The notes below the pieces were generated by a model, which saw only the letters and a program-made list of their open reading frames with translations, had not been told where the DNA came from and made no database searches. 64,000 nucleotides of DNA from the NCBI RefSeq assembly GCF_003713065.1, contig NZ_CP033433.1, positions 434,001 to 498,000 of the forward strand, in the 5' to 3' direction. Shown here piece by piece: positions 33,817-42,895 of this stretch. The DNA is from Cohnella candidum (GTDB lineage: Bacteria > Bacillota > Bacilli > Paenibacillales > Paenibacillaceae). The position numbers and the translations under genes are program-made. Every line of letters starts with the position of its first letter. Position 1 is the stretch's first letter.

Positions 33817-35628
33817 ATGGAAAAAAAGTTCGGCAAAGGATTGGACGTCGAAACGACGGAGCGGCTCGCGGCGGAGGTCATCCGGGTCGGCTTTGTATCC
33901 GAGGGACCTCCGGCAGGAGAAAGGATCGGCGTGCGTTATTCGCCTATCGTTTCGCTGACCGACGGCTCCTTGTTCGGGTACGAGGCGATTCCGTTCGATA
34001 CGTGGAGCCAAGCAGACTGGAAAACCGGAGATTTCTACGGCCTTTCCGAGCGGGAGGGAACGCTGTACGATAATGACCGGCGGTTCCGGGAAATGGCGAT
34101 CGGCGGCATTCCTTCGAGAGTGCCGGCTGTAAAGCTGTTTCTGCCCGTGCCCGCCCGCATCGTGTTCGAACCCCGGCTGTATCCCGGAAGCACGCTGGAA
34201 CGCATAGAAGCGGCGGGCTTGCGGCCCGAGCAAGTCGTCCTCCTGCTGACGGACGAAACGGACAGCCATGCGGGGACCTTCCATGCGGCGATTCGCCATT
34301 ATCGGACGCAAGGCTTCCGCATGGCCTTCTCCGGAATGAAAACCGCGCGGGAGTCCCTGGAACGGATCGTGGAGCTGAAGCCGGACTACGTCCGGATCGG
34401 AAGGGAATGGTACCCCCGCGAAGCGAGGGATCCCGCGGGCGAATGTTTGCTGCAAGCGGTGGCGGCGCTTGGCCGGAAAGAGAAGTTCGTGCTGATCGCG
34501 GAAGGGGTGGAGCGGGAGGATCAACTGCGTCCGCTCATGTCCGCGGGCGTCGGCTGCGGCCAAGGGCCGTGGATCGGCGCGGCGTCCGTAAGCGCCGAAC
34601 CCGTCAACCGGCTGGTCACGGACCGGATCCGTCAGGAAATGAGGCGAAGGTTCCGCGGATCCGCCGGCGGACTGGTGGAATTGGCGGAACCGGCCGTCGC
34701 CTTTCCCGGCTCGACGCCTGTGACGGAGATCGCCAGGCGATTCGAATTGCATCGGGAAGCGCCCGGCTTCGTGATCGTCGAAGAAGGCAAGCCGGTCGGC
34801 ATGTTAATGAGGGAAAAACTGCACCAAATGCTGGCCCGCCAATTCGGCCTCCCGCTGTACGGCAACCGTCCCGTATCGAAAATCATGGATGCCCAGCCGC
34901 TCGTCGTCGACGAAGGAACGCCGGTGGACCAGTTGTCGCAAACCGCGATGGCTCGGGAGCCGGACAAGCTGTATGACGCGGTGATATTGACCCGAAACGG
35001 CGAGGTCTCGGGCATCGTTTCGATCCGGTCCTTGCTGGAGTGGGTCACGCAGGCACGGATGTCGGATGCCCAATGGGCGAATCCTTTGACCGGCCTGCCG
35101 GGCAATGAACCGATCCGGCGCGAGCTGTCCAGGCGCCTGGAAGAAGGCCGGCCTTTTACGGTATTGTACGCGGACCTGGACCATTTTAAATGGTACAACG
35201 ACCGGTACGGATTCCACCGCGGGGACGATGTCATCCGCTTTACGTCGGAGGCGCTTCAGTCGGCGGTTCGCAAATACTGTCCCGAAGACAGCTTTGTCGG
35301 GCATATCGGCGGCGACGATTTCATCGCCATTTTCGATTACGGCAATCCGGTCCGAATCGGGGAGGAAGCGCTGTCGGAGTTCGACAACGGCATCTCTTCC
35401 TTTCAGGACCGTTCGCATGGCCAAGTCACCGACAGGTCGGGGAAAGCCGTGCAAAGCGCCGGACTCTCCTTGTCCCTGGCCGTGCTCTCCTGCCAGAAGG
35501 CGGAGGGCTGGACGCCGGAGCGGCTGTCGGAGCATTCCGCGCTCCTGAAGAAGGAGGCCAAAAGCAAGCCCGGCAGCGCTCTCGTTTGGAAGACGCTCGA
35601 GGAATACCGGGCGGTCGCCGGCTGCTAA
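33817..35628 (+). CDS. EAL(degenerate)-CBS-GGDEF signalling protein
   Basis: Soluble c-di-GMP-related protein of 603 residues. Residues 38-270 have the EAL fold, but EAL is YEAI (55-58) and the DDFGxGYSSL segment is replaced by FSGMKTARESL (171-181), so the metal site is lost and phosphodiesterase activity is unlikely. AEGVE and the later G-Q-G remain. Residues 295-412 are a CBS pair homologous to that of the MCP-like protein at 21.9 kb. The GGDEF domain (422-590) has NPLTGLPGN, YADLDHFKWYND and GGDDF at 498-502; it could be active or act as a GTP or c-di-GMP sensor. ATG 33817 has GGAGGG 6 bases upstream, behind a Pho box. Confidence 0.87.
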   Translation: MEKKFGKGLDVETTERLAAEVIRVGFVSEGPPAGERIGVRYSPIVSLTDGSLFGYEAIPFDTWSQADWKTGDFYGLSEREGTLYDNDRRFREMAIGGIPSRVPAVKLFLPVPARIVFEPRLYPGSTLERIEAAGLRPEQVVLLLTDETDSHAGTFHAAIRHYRTQGFRMAFSGMKTARESLERIVELKPDYVRIGREWYPREARDPAGECLLQAVAALGRKEKFVLIAEGVEREDQLRPLMSAGVGCGQGPWIGAASVSAEPVNRLVTDRIRQEMRRRFRGSAGGLVELAEPAVAFPGSTPVTEIARRFELHREAPGFVIVEEGKPVGMLMREKLHQMLARQFGLPLYGNRPVSKIMDAQPLVVDEGTPVDQLSQTAMAREPDKLYDAVILTRNGEVSGIVSIRSLLEWVTQARMSDAQWANPLTGLPGNEPIRRELSRRLEEGRPFTVLYADLDHFKWYNDRYGFHRGDDVIRFTSEALQSAVRKYCPEDSFVGHIGGDDFIAIFDYGNPVRIGEEALSEFDNGISSFQDRSHGQVTDRSGKAVQSAGLSLSLAVLSCQKAEGWTPERLSEHSALLKKEAKSKPGSALVWKTLEEYRAVAGC

Positions 35629-35632
35629 GGTT

Positions 35633-35686
35633 TTTACCGTGCGTTAATGCGGTTCACGACGAACGTTAACACTTTTTTGATAATCT
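35633..35686 (+). promoter_or_regulatory. PhoP box and promoter for the GGDEF-EAL gene
   Basis: TTTACC (35633), TTAATG (35644), CACGAC (35655) and TTAACA (35666) at 11-bp steps, then 9 bases and TAATCT (35681-35686). It begins 4 bp after the stop codon of the preceding gene. Confidence 0.82.
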
Positions 35687-35726
35687 GAAGCGGCACGATT
35701 CGACAAGAACGGCCTGGAGGCTTCGG

Positions 35727-36989
35727 ATGAGATCGGCGATAGATGGAGGTATGGCTCCGATGGATATGTTTACGAGGGACCCATGGGGCAGGAGCGGGAC
35801 ATGGCCGGAAGCCGGGGCGCTGGGGCTGATCGGCTTGGATTTGCCCTTGTACGGAACGCATGAGGGCCCGCTGCCCGACGCGGAGGAGCCGGTTCGCTGG
35901 AACGCATGGCTGAGCCGGGTGCTCGGAGGGGATGCGGTCCGGTTCGGGGACCGGATCGGTTCCCATCTGTGGCTGTTCGCGGACATGTCGGGCATCGAAA
36001 CCGCGCGTTCCCTGGTTGATCTCGAAGGCCTCGCCCGAAAGCTGCGTGAACGTCTGCTTGCGGATTCCGACGAACTGCTGGGCGTGCGGGCGGGGTTCCA
36101 TCATCGGGCGGACAGGGGCTACGGAGCGGCCGTCGTTGCCGGTCCCGCCTCGCGCCCGTTCCAACACCGTCTGTATGAAGCGTTCCTCATGGCGGCTTCC
36201 AAGCTTTCGGGCTGGGGGCGGACCGAAAAGGAGACGCAAGCGGGGCTCGAGATGGAGCGCATCCTGCGCGAGGGGGATATCCGCAGCGCGTACCAGCCGA
36301 TCTTCCATTTGCGCGGAGGCCATTTGTACGGTTATGAAGCGCTGACCCGTTGTCCGAAAGGCAGCTTGTTTGACGGTCCTCTGGCCTTGTTCAGGTTCGC
36401 TGATCGGGAGGGCTACTCCTTCGCGCTCGACCGACTGGCACGGGAAACGGCGATCCGTTCCTGTCCGTTGCTCGGTCCGAAGCAGAAAATTTTCATCAAC
36501 GTCAATTCCGGCATCATGAAGGACCCGCATTTCGTGTCCGGACAAACGCGCCAGTGGCTGGCGGCCAGAGGGCTGCAGCCGGGACAGGTCGTGCTGGAGC
36601 TGACGGAGCGCGACTCCATCGACGATTTCGAGGAAGCGAAGCAAATGCTGGACCATTATCGCAGCCAAGGCTACGAGATCGCGATCGACGACGCGGGCGC
36701 CGGGTACTCTTCCCTTCAGGCGATCGTGGAGTTGAAGCCGGATTACATCAAGCTGGACAAATCCCTCGTCCAGAACGCGGACCGGGACGAAATGAAATTG
36801 CAGATGCTCCGAACGTTCGTCCGCTTTTCCAAACGAATGAGGATCCGCACCGTCGCGGAAGGAATCGAAACGCCGGAAGAGCTTCAGTTGGTCCGGAAGA
36901 TGGGCATCGATTTCGGCCAGGGCTTCCTGATCGGCAGGCCCAGCGAGCATCCGATCCTTGCGTTCCCCGCCGGGATTGGACTCGGATAA
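35727..36989 (+). CDS. c-di-GMP phosphodiesterase (degenerate GGDEF, intact EAL)
   Basis: Soluble protein of 420 residues. The first 170 residues look like a worn GGDEF domain (GGDAVRFGDRIGSHLWLFADMSG where RYGGDEF would be). The rest is an EAL domain with its catalytic set: YEALTR near residue 203, NVNSGIM, ELTERDSIDDF, AIDDAGAGYSSL, KLDKS, AEGIETPEE and GQGF. It should hydrolyse c-di-GMP to pGpG. GGAGG lies 6 bases before the ATG. It is the second c-di-GMP gene with its own Pho box, so phosphate starvation is predicted to raise a phosphodiesterase. Confidence 0.9.
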   Translation: MRSAIDGGMAPMDMFTRDPWGRSGTWPEAGALGLIGLDLPLYGTHEGPLPDAEEPVRWNAWLSRVLGGDAVRFGDRIGSHLWLFADMSGIETARSLVDLEGLARKLRERLLADSDELLGVRAGFHHRADRGYGAAVVAGPASRPFQHRLYEAFLMAASKLSGWGRTEKETQAGLEMERILREGDIRSAYQPIFHLRGGHLYGYEALTRCPKGSLFDGPLALFRFADREGYSFALDRLARETAIRSCPLLGPKQKIFINVNSGIMKDPHFVSGQTRQWLAARGLQPGQVVLELTERDSIDDFEEAKQMLDHYRSQGYEIAIDDAGAGYSSLQAIVELKPDYIKLDKSLVQNADRDEMKLQMLRTFVRFSKRMRIRTVAEGIETPEELQLVRKMGIDFGQGFLIGRPSEHPILAFPAGIGLG

Positions 36990-37007
36990 TGCGATAACCC
37001 GGATGGT

Positions 37008-37044
37008 AACCCGTCTCCCGCCTTCCCGGCGGAGATGGGTTTTT
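37008..37044 (+). terminator. Terminator after the GGDEF-EAL gene
   Basis: AACCCGTCTCCCGCC (37008-37022) pairs with GGCGGAGATGGGTT (37028-37042) with one mismatch or bulge; five T follow. It marks the right end of the Pho-related block. Confidence 0.9.
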
Positions 37045-37142
37045 CGCGTTCGGCACGATTCGGCCCGCGGATTCCGCTCCCGATTCGCCGTATGGTATGA
37101 TAGACCAAAGGAAGCGACAAGTCGGTGAGGTGGATACGGTTC

Positions 37143-39821
37143 ATGGCCAAAGGAACGGACAAGCTGATGCTGATCGACGGCAACAGCATCATTTACCGGG
37201 CGTTTTTCGCGATACCGCCGTTGACCAACAGCAGCGGACTGCAGACGAACGCGGTGTACGGATTCACGACCATGCTGCTGAAGGTGTTGGAGGAAGAGAA
37301 GCCGTCCCATATTCTCGTCGCCTTCGATGCCGGGAAAACGACGTTCCGGCACGAGGGTTACGCCGAGTACAAGGGAGGCCGGGAGAAAACGCCGCCCGAG
37401 CTGTCCCAGCAATTCCCGGTGCTCAAGGATCTCATTCGGTCTTTCTCGATCTCGCAATACGAACTTCCCGGGTATGAGGCGGACGACATTATCGGAACGC
37501 TGTCCCGGTTGGCGGAGGAAGAGGGCCGCGAGGTCGTCGTGGTGTCGGGCGACAAGGACTTGCTTCAGCTCGCGTCCGACAAGGTCACGGTGCTGCTGAC
37601 GCGCAAAGGCGTCACCGAAGTGGAGAAGTACGCGCCGGAAGACGTGAATGCCCGCTACGGCCTGAAGCCGGAGCAGATCATCGACCTGAAAGGCCTCATG
37701 GGGGATCCGAGCGATAATATCCCGGGCGTTCCGGGCGTCGGCGAGAAAACCGCCGTGAAGCTGCTGCAGGAATTCGGCTCTGTCGAGAACGTGCTGGACA
37801 ACATTCCGAACCTGAAAGGAAAGCTGCGGGAAAACATCGAGAATAACGTCGACAACGCGCGGATGAGCAAACAGCTGGCCACCATTTTCCGGGAGGTGCC
37901 GCTGGACCGCACCGTGGACGACGTCGCTTGGAGCGGGTACGACGCCGCGTCGCTGGCTACCGCGCTTCGCAAGCTGGAGTTCAAGTCGCTGATGGAACGT
38001 CTGGATCTCAGCGGGGCGGATGCCGGCTCAGGGGAGTTGGCTAAGGCGGAAATCGAGTACGAGACGATCATCGTAGGCGATGACGCGGGCGGCTGGGAGC
38101 AGTTGGACGCCTCGCTGCCCGACGCCGATACTTTGATCATCGAAGCGGCCGGAGACAATCCGCACGCGAGCGAAGGCATCGGCCTCGCGGTCATGGCGGA
38201 TTCCCGCTGCTTCGTGCTGGCTTTCCCGCAGCTCAAGTCGGAGAAGGCTGAAGCGCTGCTCACGTGGCTGTCCGATCCTGAAGCCGCCAAGGCGGGGTAC
38301 GACCTTCACCGGGCGGAGCTTGTGCTGGCGCGGGCGGGCATCAAGCTGTGCGGCCAGACGTTCGACGTCCAGCTCGCCGCTTATTTGCTGGATCCGACGG
38401 AAGCGGATCCTTCGCTGACGGGACTGCTTCAGCGGCACGGCCTGCCTTCGGTGGCTTCGGACGAGTCGGTGTACGGCAAAGGCGCCAAGTTCCGCGTACC
38501 GCCGACCGAGGAGCTGGCCGCCCACCTCGCGGCCAAGGCGGATGCGGTCCGCCGATTGAAGCCGGTGCTGGAGGACGAGCTCGAGCGGCTCAACATGAGC
38601 AAGCTGTACCACGAGCTGGAGCAGCCGCTCGCCGTCGTACTTGCGGGGATGGAGCTGCAAGGCATCAAGTGCGAGAGCGGCACTTTGCAGGAGCTCGGCA
38701 AAGACTTTCAGGCGCGGATCGAAGGGATCATGTCGGATATCTACCAACAGGCCGGGACTGAGTTCAATATCGGTTCGCCCAAGCAGCTCGGGGAAATCCT
38801 GTTCGACAAGTTGGGCCTCCCTGTCATCAAGAAAAACAAAACCGGCTACTCCACGGACGCCGAGGTGCTGGAGAAGCTTGAACCCTATCATGAGATCGTC
38901 CGGCTTATTCTCCATTACCGGCAGCTGGCGAAGCTCCAGTCGACGTATATCGAGGGACTGCTGAAGGAAATCCGGCAGGATACCGGAGGCAAAATCCATA
39001 CGTTCTACCGCCAGACGATCGCCGCGACGGGGCGGCTGTCCAGCCAATATCCGAACCTGCAGAACATTCCGATCCGGCTGGAGGAAGGACGCCAAATCCG
39101 CAAAGCGTTCGTGCCTTCCGAGCCCGGATGGCGTATCCTTGGCGCCGACTATTCTCAGATCGAGCTCCGCGTGCTGGCGCACATTTCCGGAGACGACCGC
39201 CTCAAGGAAGCCTTTTTGCAGGAAATGGACATCCACACGAAAACGGCGATGGACGTGTTCGGCGTTCCGAAGGAGCAGGTGGACGCGAACATGCGCCGGT
39301 CGGCGAAAGCGGTCAACTTCGGCATCGTTTACGGCATCAGCGATTACGGGCTTTCCCAGAACCTGAACATTACCCGGAAAGAAGCGGGGGCGTTCATCGA
39401 GCAGTATTTCAGCGTGTTCCAAGGAGTCCGCAAATACATGGACACGATCGTGGAGCAGGCCAAGCAGGACGGCTATGTCACGACGCTGCTGGGACGCCGG
39501 CGCTATTTGCCGGATATCCGGGCTTCGAACTTCAATCTCCGTTCGTTCGCGGAACGCACGGCCATGAATACGCCGATCCAAGGCACGGCGGCCGACATCA
39601 TCAAGCTTGCGATGGTCCGGATGGACGAGGCGCTGCGCGAACGGAACCTGCAGAGCCGGATGCTGCTTCAGGTCCATGACGAATTGGTGTTCGAGGTGCC
39701 GGAAGAGGAATTCGAAACGATGAAGGTGCTCGTTCCCCAGGTGATGGAATCGGCCTTGGAGCTGGACGTGCCGCTGAAAGCCGACGTCAGCTTCGGTTCG
39801 AATTGGTACGAGGCGAAGTAA
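37143..39821 (+). CDS. polA: DNA polymerase I
   Basis: Repair and Okazaki-fragment polymerase of 892 residues. The 5'-3' exonuclease (about 1-290) has MLIDGNSIIYRAFFA, GYEADDIIGTL and GVPGVGEKTAVKLL. The 3'-5' exonuclease region (about 300-480) is present as a fold but lacks the acidic D-x-E motif (LIIEAAGDNPHA), as in other Bacilli, so proofreading is not expected. The polymerase domain has motif A DYSQIELRVLAHIS, motif B RRSAKAVNFGIVYG and motif C QVHDELVFEV. ATG 37143 is preceded by GAGGTGG; GTG 37125 is a poorer start. It heads the conserved polA-mutM-ytaF-coaE series. Confidence 0.97.
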   Translation: MAKGTDKLMLIDGNSIIYRAFFAIPPLTNSSGLQTNAVYGFTTMLLKVLEEEKPSHILVAFDAGKTTFRHEGYAEYKGGREKTPPELSQQFPVLKDLIRSFSISQYELPGYEADDIIGTLSRLAEEEGREVVVVSGDKDLLQLASDKVTVLLTRKGVTEVEKYAPEDVNARYGLKPEQIIDLKGLMGDPSDNIPGVPGVGEKTAVKLLQEFGSVENVLDNIPNLKGKLRENIENNVDNARMSKQLATIFREVPLDRTVDDVAWSGYDAASLATALRKLEFKSLMERLDLSGADAGSGELAKAEIEYETIIVGDDAGGWEQLDASLPDADTLIIEAAGDNPHASEGIGLAVMADSRCFVLAFPQLKSEKAEALLTWLSDPEAAKAGYDLHRAELVLARAGIKLCGQTFDVQLAAYLLDPTEADPSLTGLLQRHGLPSVASDESVYGKGAKFRVPPTEELAAHLAAKADAVRRLKPVLEDELERLNMSKLYHELEQPLAVVLAGMELQGIKCESGTLQELGKDFQARIEGIMSDIYQQAGTEFNIGSPKQLGEILFDKLGLPVIKKNKTGYSTDAEVLEKLEPYHEIVRLILHYRQLAKLQSTYIEGLLKEIRQDTGGKIHTFYRQTIAATGRLSSQYPNLQNIPIRLEEGRQIRKAFVPSEPGWRILGADYSQIELRVLAHISGDDRLKEAFLQEMDIHTKTAMDVFGVPKEQVDANMRRSAKAVNFGIVYGISDYGLSQNLNITRKEAGAFIEQYFSVFQGVRKYMDTIVEQAKQDGYVTTLLGRRRYLPDIRASNFNLRSFAERTAMNTPIQGTAADIIKLAMVRMDEALRERNLQSRMLLQVHDELVFEVPEEEFETMKVLVPQVMESALELDVPLKADVSFGSNWYEAK

Positions 39822-39848
39822 GCCGGGCCGAACCGTTAAATATTGCTT

Positions 39849-39880
39849 AAAGGCCGGGACAAGTGGTCCCGGCCTTTGTC
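39849..39880 (+). terminator. Hairpin terminator after polA
   Basis: AAAGGCCGGGAC (39849-39860) and GTCCCGGCCTTT (39866-39877) form a perfect 12-bp stem with a 5-base loop. The T-run is short, so read-through into mutM is possible. Confidence 0.8.
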
Positions 39881-39930
39881 ATCCGGTATAATGAAACCAT
39901 TCGCAATCTTTTGGGAAGCAGGTGAAACCG

Positions 39931-40830
39931 GTGCCGGAATTGCCGGAAGTGGAAACGGTCCGCCGCACGTTGAACGCGCTCATTGCGGGAAAAACGATCT
40001 CCGAGGTGACGGTGAACCTTCCCCGCATCTTGCAGAAACCCGACGATCCCGCCGCGTTCTCGGCGATTTTGGAAGGGCGTACTTTCACGACCGTGGAACG
40101 GCGGGGGAAGTTCCTTCGCTTGCTGCTGGACGGGGTGACGCTCGTCTCGCATCTCCGGATGGAAGGACGCTACGGCCTGTACCGTTCGGAGGAACCGGTC
40201 GAGCCCCATACGCACGTCATTTTCCGTTTCACGGACGGAACGGAACTGAGATATAAGGATGTCCGCCAGTTCGGTACGATGCATTTGTTCGCGCCGGGTG
40301 AAGAATGGTCGGCTCCGCCGCTGAATAAACTGGGATTGGAGCCGCTCTCGGCCGAATTCACGCCGGAAGCGTTCGCGAAGGCGCTCGGCAAGCGCACGAC
40401 GAAAATCAAACCGCTGCTCCTGAACCAGGAGGTTATCGTCGGCCTCGGGAATATTTATGTCGACGAAGCGCTGCACGCTTCCGGCATTCATCCGGAACGG
40501 ACGGCGGATTCGCTGACGAAGCGGGAGAAAGAGAAGCTGTACCACGCCATTATCGATACGCTGAACGCGGCCGTGGAAGCGGGCGGTTCTTCCGTGAAGT
40601 CATACGTCAACGGCCAAGGCGAGATGGGCATGTTCCAGCATCGGCTTCGCGCTTACGGACGCACCGGCGAACCCTGTGACACCTGCGGCAGGCCGATCGA
40701 GAAATCCGTGGTCGGCGGGCGCGGCACGCACGTTTGCCCGGCCTGCCAGCGAGCGCCCCGCGGTACGCGGCAAACGCTCAAAGCAGCACGCGGCAACGCG
40801 GTCAAACACCGATTGGACGGCAAGCAATAG
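39931..40830 (+). CDS. mutM: Formamidopyrimidine-DNA glycosylase (Fpg/MutM)
   Basis: Removes 8-oxoguanine and formamidopyrimidines and nicks the abasic site. Mature enzymes need Pro as residue 2, which fixes the start at GTG 39931 (M-PELPEVETVRR; nucleophile Pro2, Glu3), with AGGTGA 6 bases upstream. A GTG three codons earlier would bury the Pro. Zinc finger: CDTCGRPIEKSVVGGRGTHVCPACQ with four Cys. The helix-two-turn-helix is around KPLLLNQEVIVGLGNIYVDEAL. The tail after the zinc finger (RGTRQTLKAARGNAVKHRLDGKQ) makes the 299-residue protein about 25 residues longer than usual. Confidence 0.95.
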   Translation: MPELPEVETVRRTLNALIAGKTISEVTVNLPRILQKPDDPAAFSAILEGRTFTTVERRGKFLRLLLDGVTLVSHLRMEGRYGLYRSEEPVEPHTHVIFRFTDGTELRYKDVRQFGTMHLFAPGEEWSAPPLNKLGLEPLSAEFTPEAFAKALGKRTTKIKPLLLNQEVIVGLGNIYVDEALHASGIHPERTADSLTKREKEKLYHAIIDTLNAAVEAGGSSVKSYVNGQGEMGMFQHRLRAYGRTGEPCDTCGRPIEKSVVGGRGTHVCPACQRAPRGTRQTLKAARGNAVKHRLDGKQ

Positions 40831-40921
40831 AGGTTCAATATCGGCTTCGGGAAACTTCCGGGGCATTCGCCCGCTTCCCTGCATAGGATGGTTGAGAACA
40901 TCATCCGGGGGGAGAAACGGC

Positions 40922-41626
40922 ATGCTGGCTTCGTTCACATCGCTGATTCTGCTGTCTTTCGCCGTCAGTCTCGACGGGTTCGGGGTCGGGATCACGTACG
41001 GCGTACGTAAAATCAGAATCCCGATTCCGTCGGTCATGATCATCTCGGTCTTTTCCGGATTGGTCATCTTGTTGTCGATGACGGTGGGTAATCTGCTCGT
41101 CAAATGGATGTCCCCTCACGGCGCGTCGTCGGTCGGCGCCGTTATCCTCATCGGGATCGGCATTTGGGCACTCGTCCAATTCGCCAGAGGCGGCGACTCC
41201 GATGACACGGAACGTGCGGCGGGCAGATCGAAAAGGGCTGCCGCCGGCGCCGAGAAAGCAGACGATTCGCCCGTACCCTTGAAGAGGGAGCTATGGACGT
41301 TCGAAATCCGGCAGTGGGGCATCATCATCCAAATTCTCCGCACGCCTGCGGCCGCGGATATGGACCGGTCGGGTACGATTTCCGCCGGCGAAGCTTCTCT
41401 GCTCGGTGCAGCGCTCTCGCTGGACGCGTTCGGAGCGGGAATCGGAGCCGCGATGGTCGGTTTTCCGCCGCTGTTAACGGCTGCCTTGATCGCCGCGTCG
41501 AGCGGATCGTTCTTGTGGATCGGAACGCGCGTCGGCTTCCGCGTATCGGGCTGGAGATGGGTCCGGCGACTGACGGTGCTGCCCGGCATTATTCTCATCG
41601 CCATGGGACTATTCAAACTGTTATAG
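40922..41626 (+). CDS. ytaF: Sporulation membrane protein YtaF (MntP-like)
   Basis: Membrane protein of 234 residues with two similar halves (SFAVSLDGFGVGITYG and ALSLDAFGAGIGAAMVG), each with the Asp-containing helix of the MntP/YtaF family. The central loop contains DMDRSGTISAGE, a good EF-hand calcium-binding pattern (D-x-D-x-S-G-x-I-x3-E). GGGGGGAGA precedes the ATG. It lies between mutM and coaE as in Bacillus subtilis. Transport of a divalent ion is plausible; no direct function is established. Confidence 0.85.
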   Translation: MLASFTSLILLSFAVSLDGFGVGITYGVRKIRIPIPSVMIISVFSGLVILLSMTVGNLLVKWMSPHGASSVGAVILIGIGIWALVQFARGGDSDDTERAAGRSKRAAAGAEKADDSPVPLKRELWTFEIRQWGIIIQILRTPAAADMDRSGTISAGEASLLGAALSLDAFGAGIGAAMVGFPPLLTAALIAASSGSFLWIGTRVGFRVSGWRWVRRLTVLPGIILIAMGLFKLL

Positions 41627-41639
41627 AAGGAAGATGCAC

Positions 41640-42236
41640 ATGAACATCGGACTAACGGGAGGTATCGCCACCGGGAAAAGCACCGTGGCGAGCCTTCTTG
41701 CCCGGCGCGGCGCTCTGCTGATCGATTTGGACCGCATTGCCCGGGAAATCGTGGAGCCGGGACAGCCGTCTCTCGAAGCGATCGCCCGGGAGTTCGGACA
41801 AGCCGTATTGCAGCCGGACGGCACGCTTGACCGGAAGAAGCTCGGCTCTATCGTGTTCGCCGATACCGATCGCCGTAAAGCGCTGGAGAGAATTACGCAC
41901 CCGGCGATCCGCGCCGTCATGAAAGAACGGATGCAGGCATACGAATCGGAGTTTCCGGAGCGGCTGACCGTGGTGGATGTTCCGTTGCTGTATGAATCTC
42001 AGCTGACTTCGTATTTCAGCAAGGTCATGGTCGTCTACGTTCCGCGTGAAGAGCAGCTTCGCCGGTTGATCGAACGGGACAAGCTTTCGGCAGCGGAAGC
42101 GGAGAGAAGGCTGGCCGCCCAAATGGACATCGAAGAAAAGAAGCGGCTCGCGGACTACGTGATCGACAACGGCGGCAGTCTCGAGGATACGGAGCGTCAG
42201 ATCGAACGGTTGTGGCGGGAAATGGGGCTGGCATGA
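41640..42236 (+). CDS. coaE: Dephospho-CoA kinase
   Basis: Last step of coenzyme A synthesis: phosphorylates the 3'-hydroxyl of dephospho-CoA. 198 residues, with P-loop GLTGGIATGKST at the N-terminus, LIDLDRIAREIVEPG, ITHPAIRAVM and DVPLLYES, all typical. ATG 41640 is 9 bases from AGAAGG, while the ATG at 41634 is only 3 bases from it. The stop overlaps the next start by 4 bp. Confidence 0.95.
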   Translation: MNIGLTGGIATGKSTVASLLARRGALLIDLDRIAREIVEPGQPSLEAIAREFGQAVLQPDGTLDRKKLGSIVFADTDRRKALERITHPAIRAVMKERMQAYESEFPERLTVVDVPLLYESQLTSYFSKVMVVYVPREEQLRRLIERDKLSAAEAERRLAAQMDIEEKKRLADYVIDNGGSLEDTERQIERLWREMGLA

Positions 42237-42814
42237 CGAAAAGGAAAAAAATCAAGGGAAAACGGAAGCGATGGTTCCTGCTCCTGCTCATCGTCGTCCT
42301 CGCGGCCTTATTCATCCGTTCCGAGTGGATCGGCCGGCTCGTGTATCCGGTGTATTACATGGACGAAATCAAGCAGAATGCGGAGCGTTACGGCCAGGAT
42401 CCGCTGCTCATCGCGGCCATTATCCGGGTTGAATCGAATTTCAAGGAAAATGCGGTATCGCCCAAAGGGGCGGTCGGGATCATGCAGCTGATGCCGGATA
42501 CGGCCAATTGGATCCTGAAGCAGGAAAAGTTCGGGGAAATGACGGTCGAGGATGCGGGACAAAGCGCCGACGCCGGCATCCGGCTGGGCACTTGGTACGT
42601 GAAGGAACTGCGCCGGCAATTCGGAGACAGCCTGCCCGTCGTGCTGGCCGCTTACAATGCGGGGCCGAACCGGGTCAAGCAGTGGCTGAACGATAAGGTG
42701 TGGGACGGCAGCGAGAGCACCGTGCGCGATATTCCTTACGGAGAGACTAGACATTACGTACAGCGTGTGATGTATTATTATAAGAAGTATCAGAAGATTT
42801 ACGACGAGAAGTGA
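42233..42814 (+). CDS. Membrane-anchored lytic transglycosylase (SLT domain)
   Basis: Peptidoglycan-cleaving enzyme of 193 residues. A basic start (MTKRKKIKGKRKR) leads to one membrane helix (about 14-28), then the lysozyme-like SLT domain. The catalytic Glu lies in IIRVESNF, followed by SPKGAVGIMQLMPDTANWI, VLAAYNAGPNRVKQWL and the final TRHYVQRVMYYY. Translationally coupled to coaE by ATGA. It may act in growth or in spore cortex and germination; the sequence does not say. Confidence 0.9.
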   Translation: MTKRKKIKGKRKRWFLLLLIVVLAALFIRSEWIGRLVYPVYYMDEIKQNAERYGQDPLLIAAIIRVESNFKENAVSPKGAVGIMQLMPDTANWILKQEKFGEMTVEDAGQSADAGIRLGTWYVKELRRQFGDSLPVVLAAYNAGPNRVKQWLNDKVWDGSESTVRDIPYGETRHYVQRVMYYYKKYQKIYDEK

Positions 42815-42836
42815 GCTTCCCGGCCTATATTAAAGA

Positions 42837-42870
42837 GGAAGCCTTGAAGCGCTTCCGCCTCAAAGCTTCC
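42837..42870. terminator. Hairpin between convergent slt and SASP genes
   Basis: GGAAGC (42837-42842) pairs with GCTTCC (42865-42870), continuing inward through TTGA/TCAA and GCG/CGC to a CTTC loop. T-runs on both sides are modest. Confidence 0.75.
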
Positions 42871-42895
42871 CTTTATTTAAGACAAATTGTTGCGA

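Noticed and set aside
35634-37457. Minus-strand ORF (607 codons) opposite the GGDEF-EAL gene and the polA start
   Set aside because: Crosses a terminator, a promoter and two conserved genes on the other strand.
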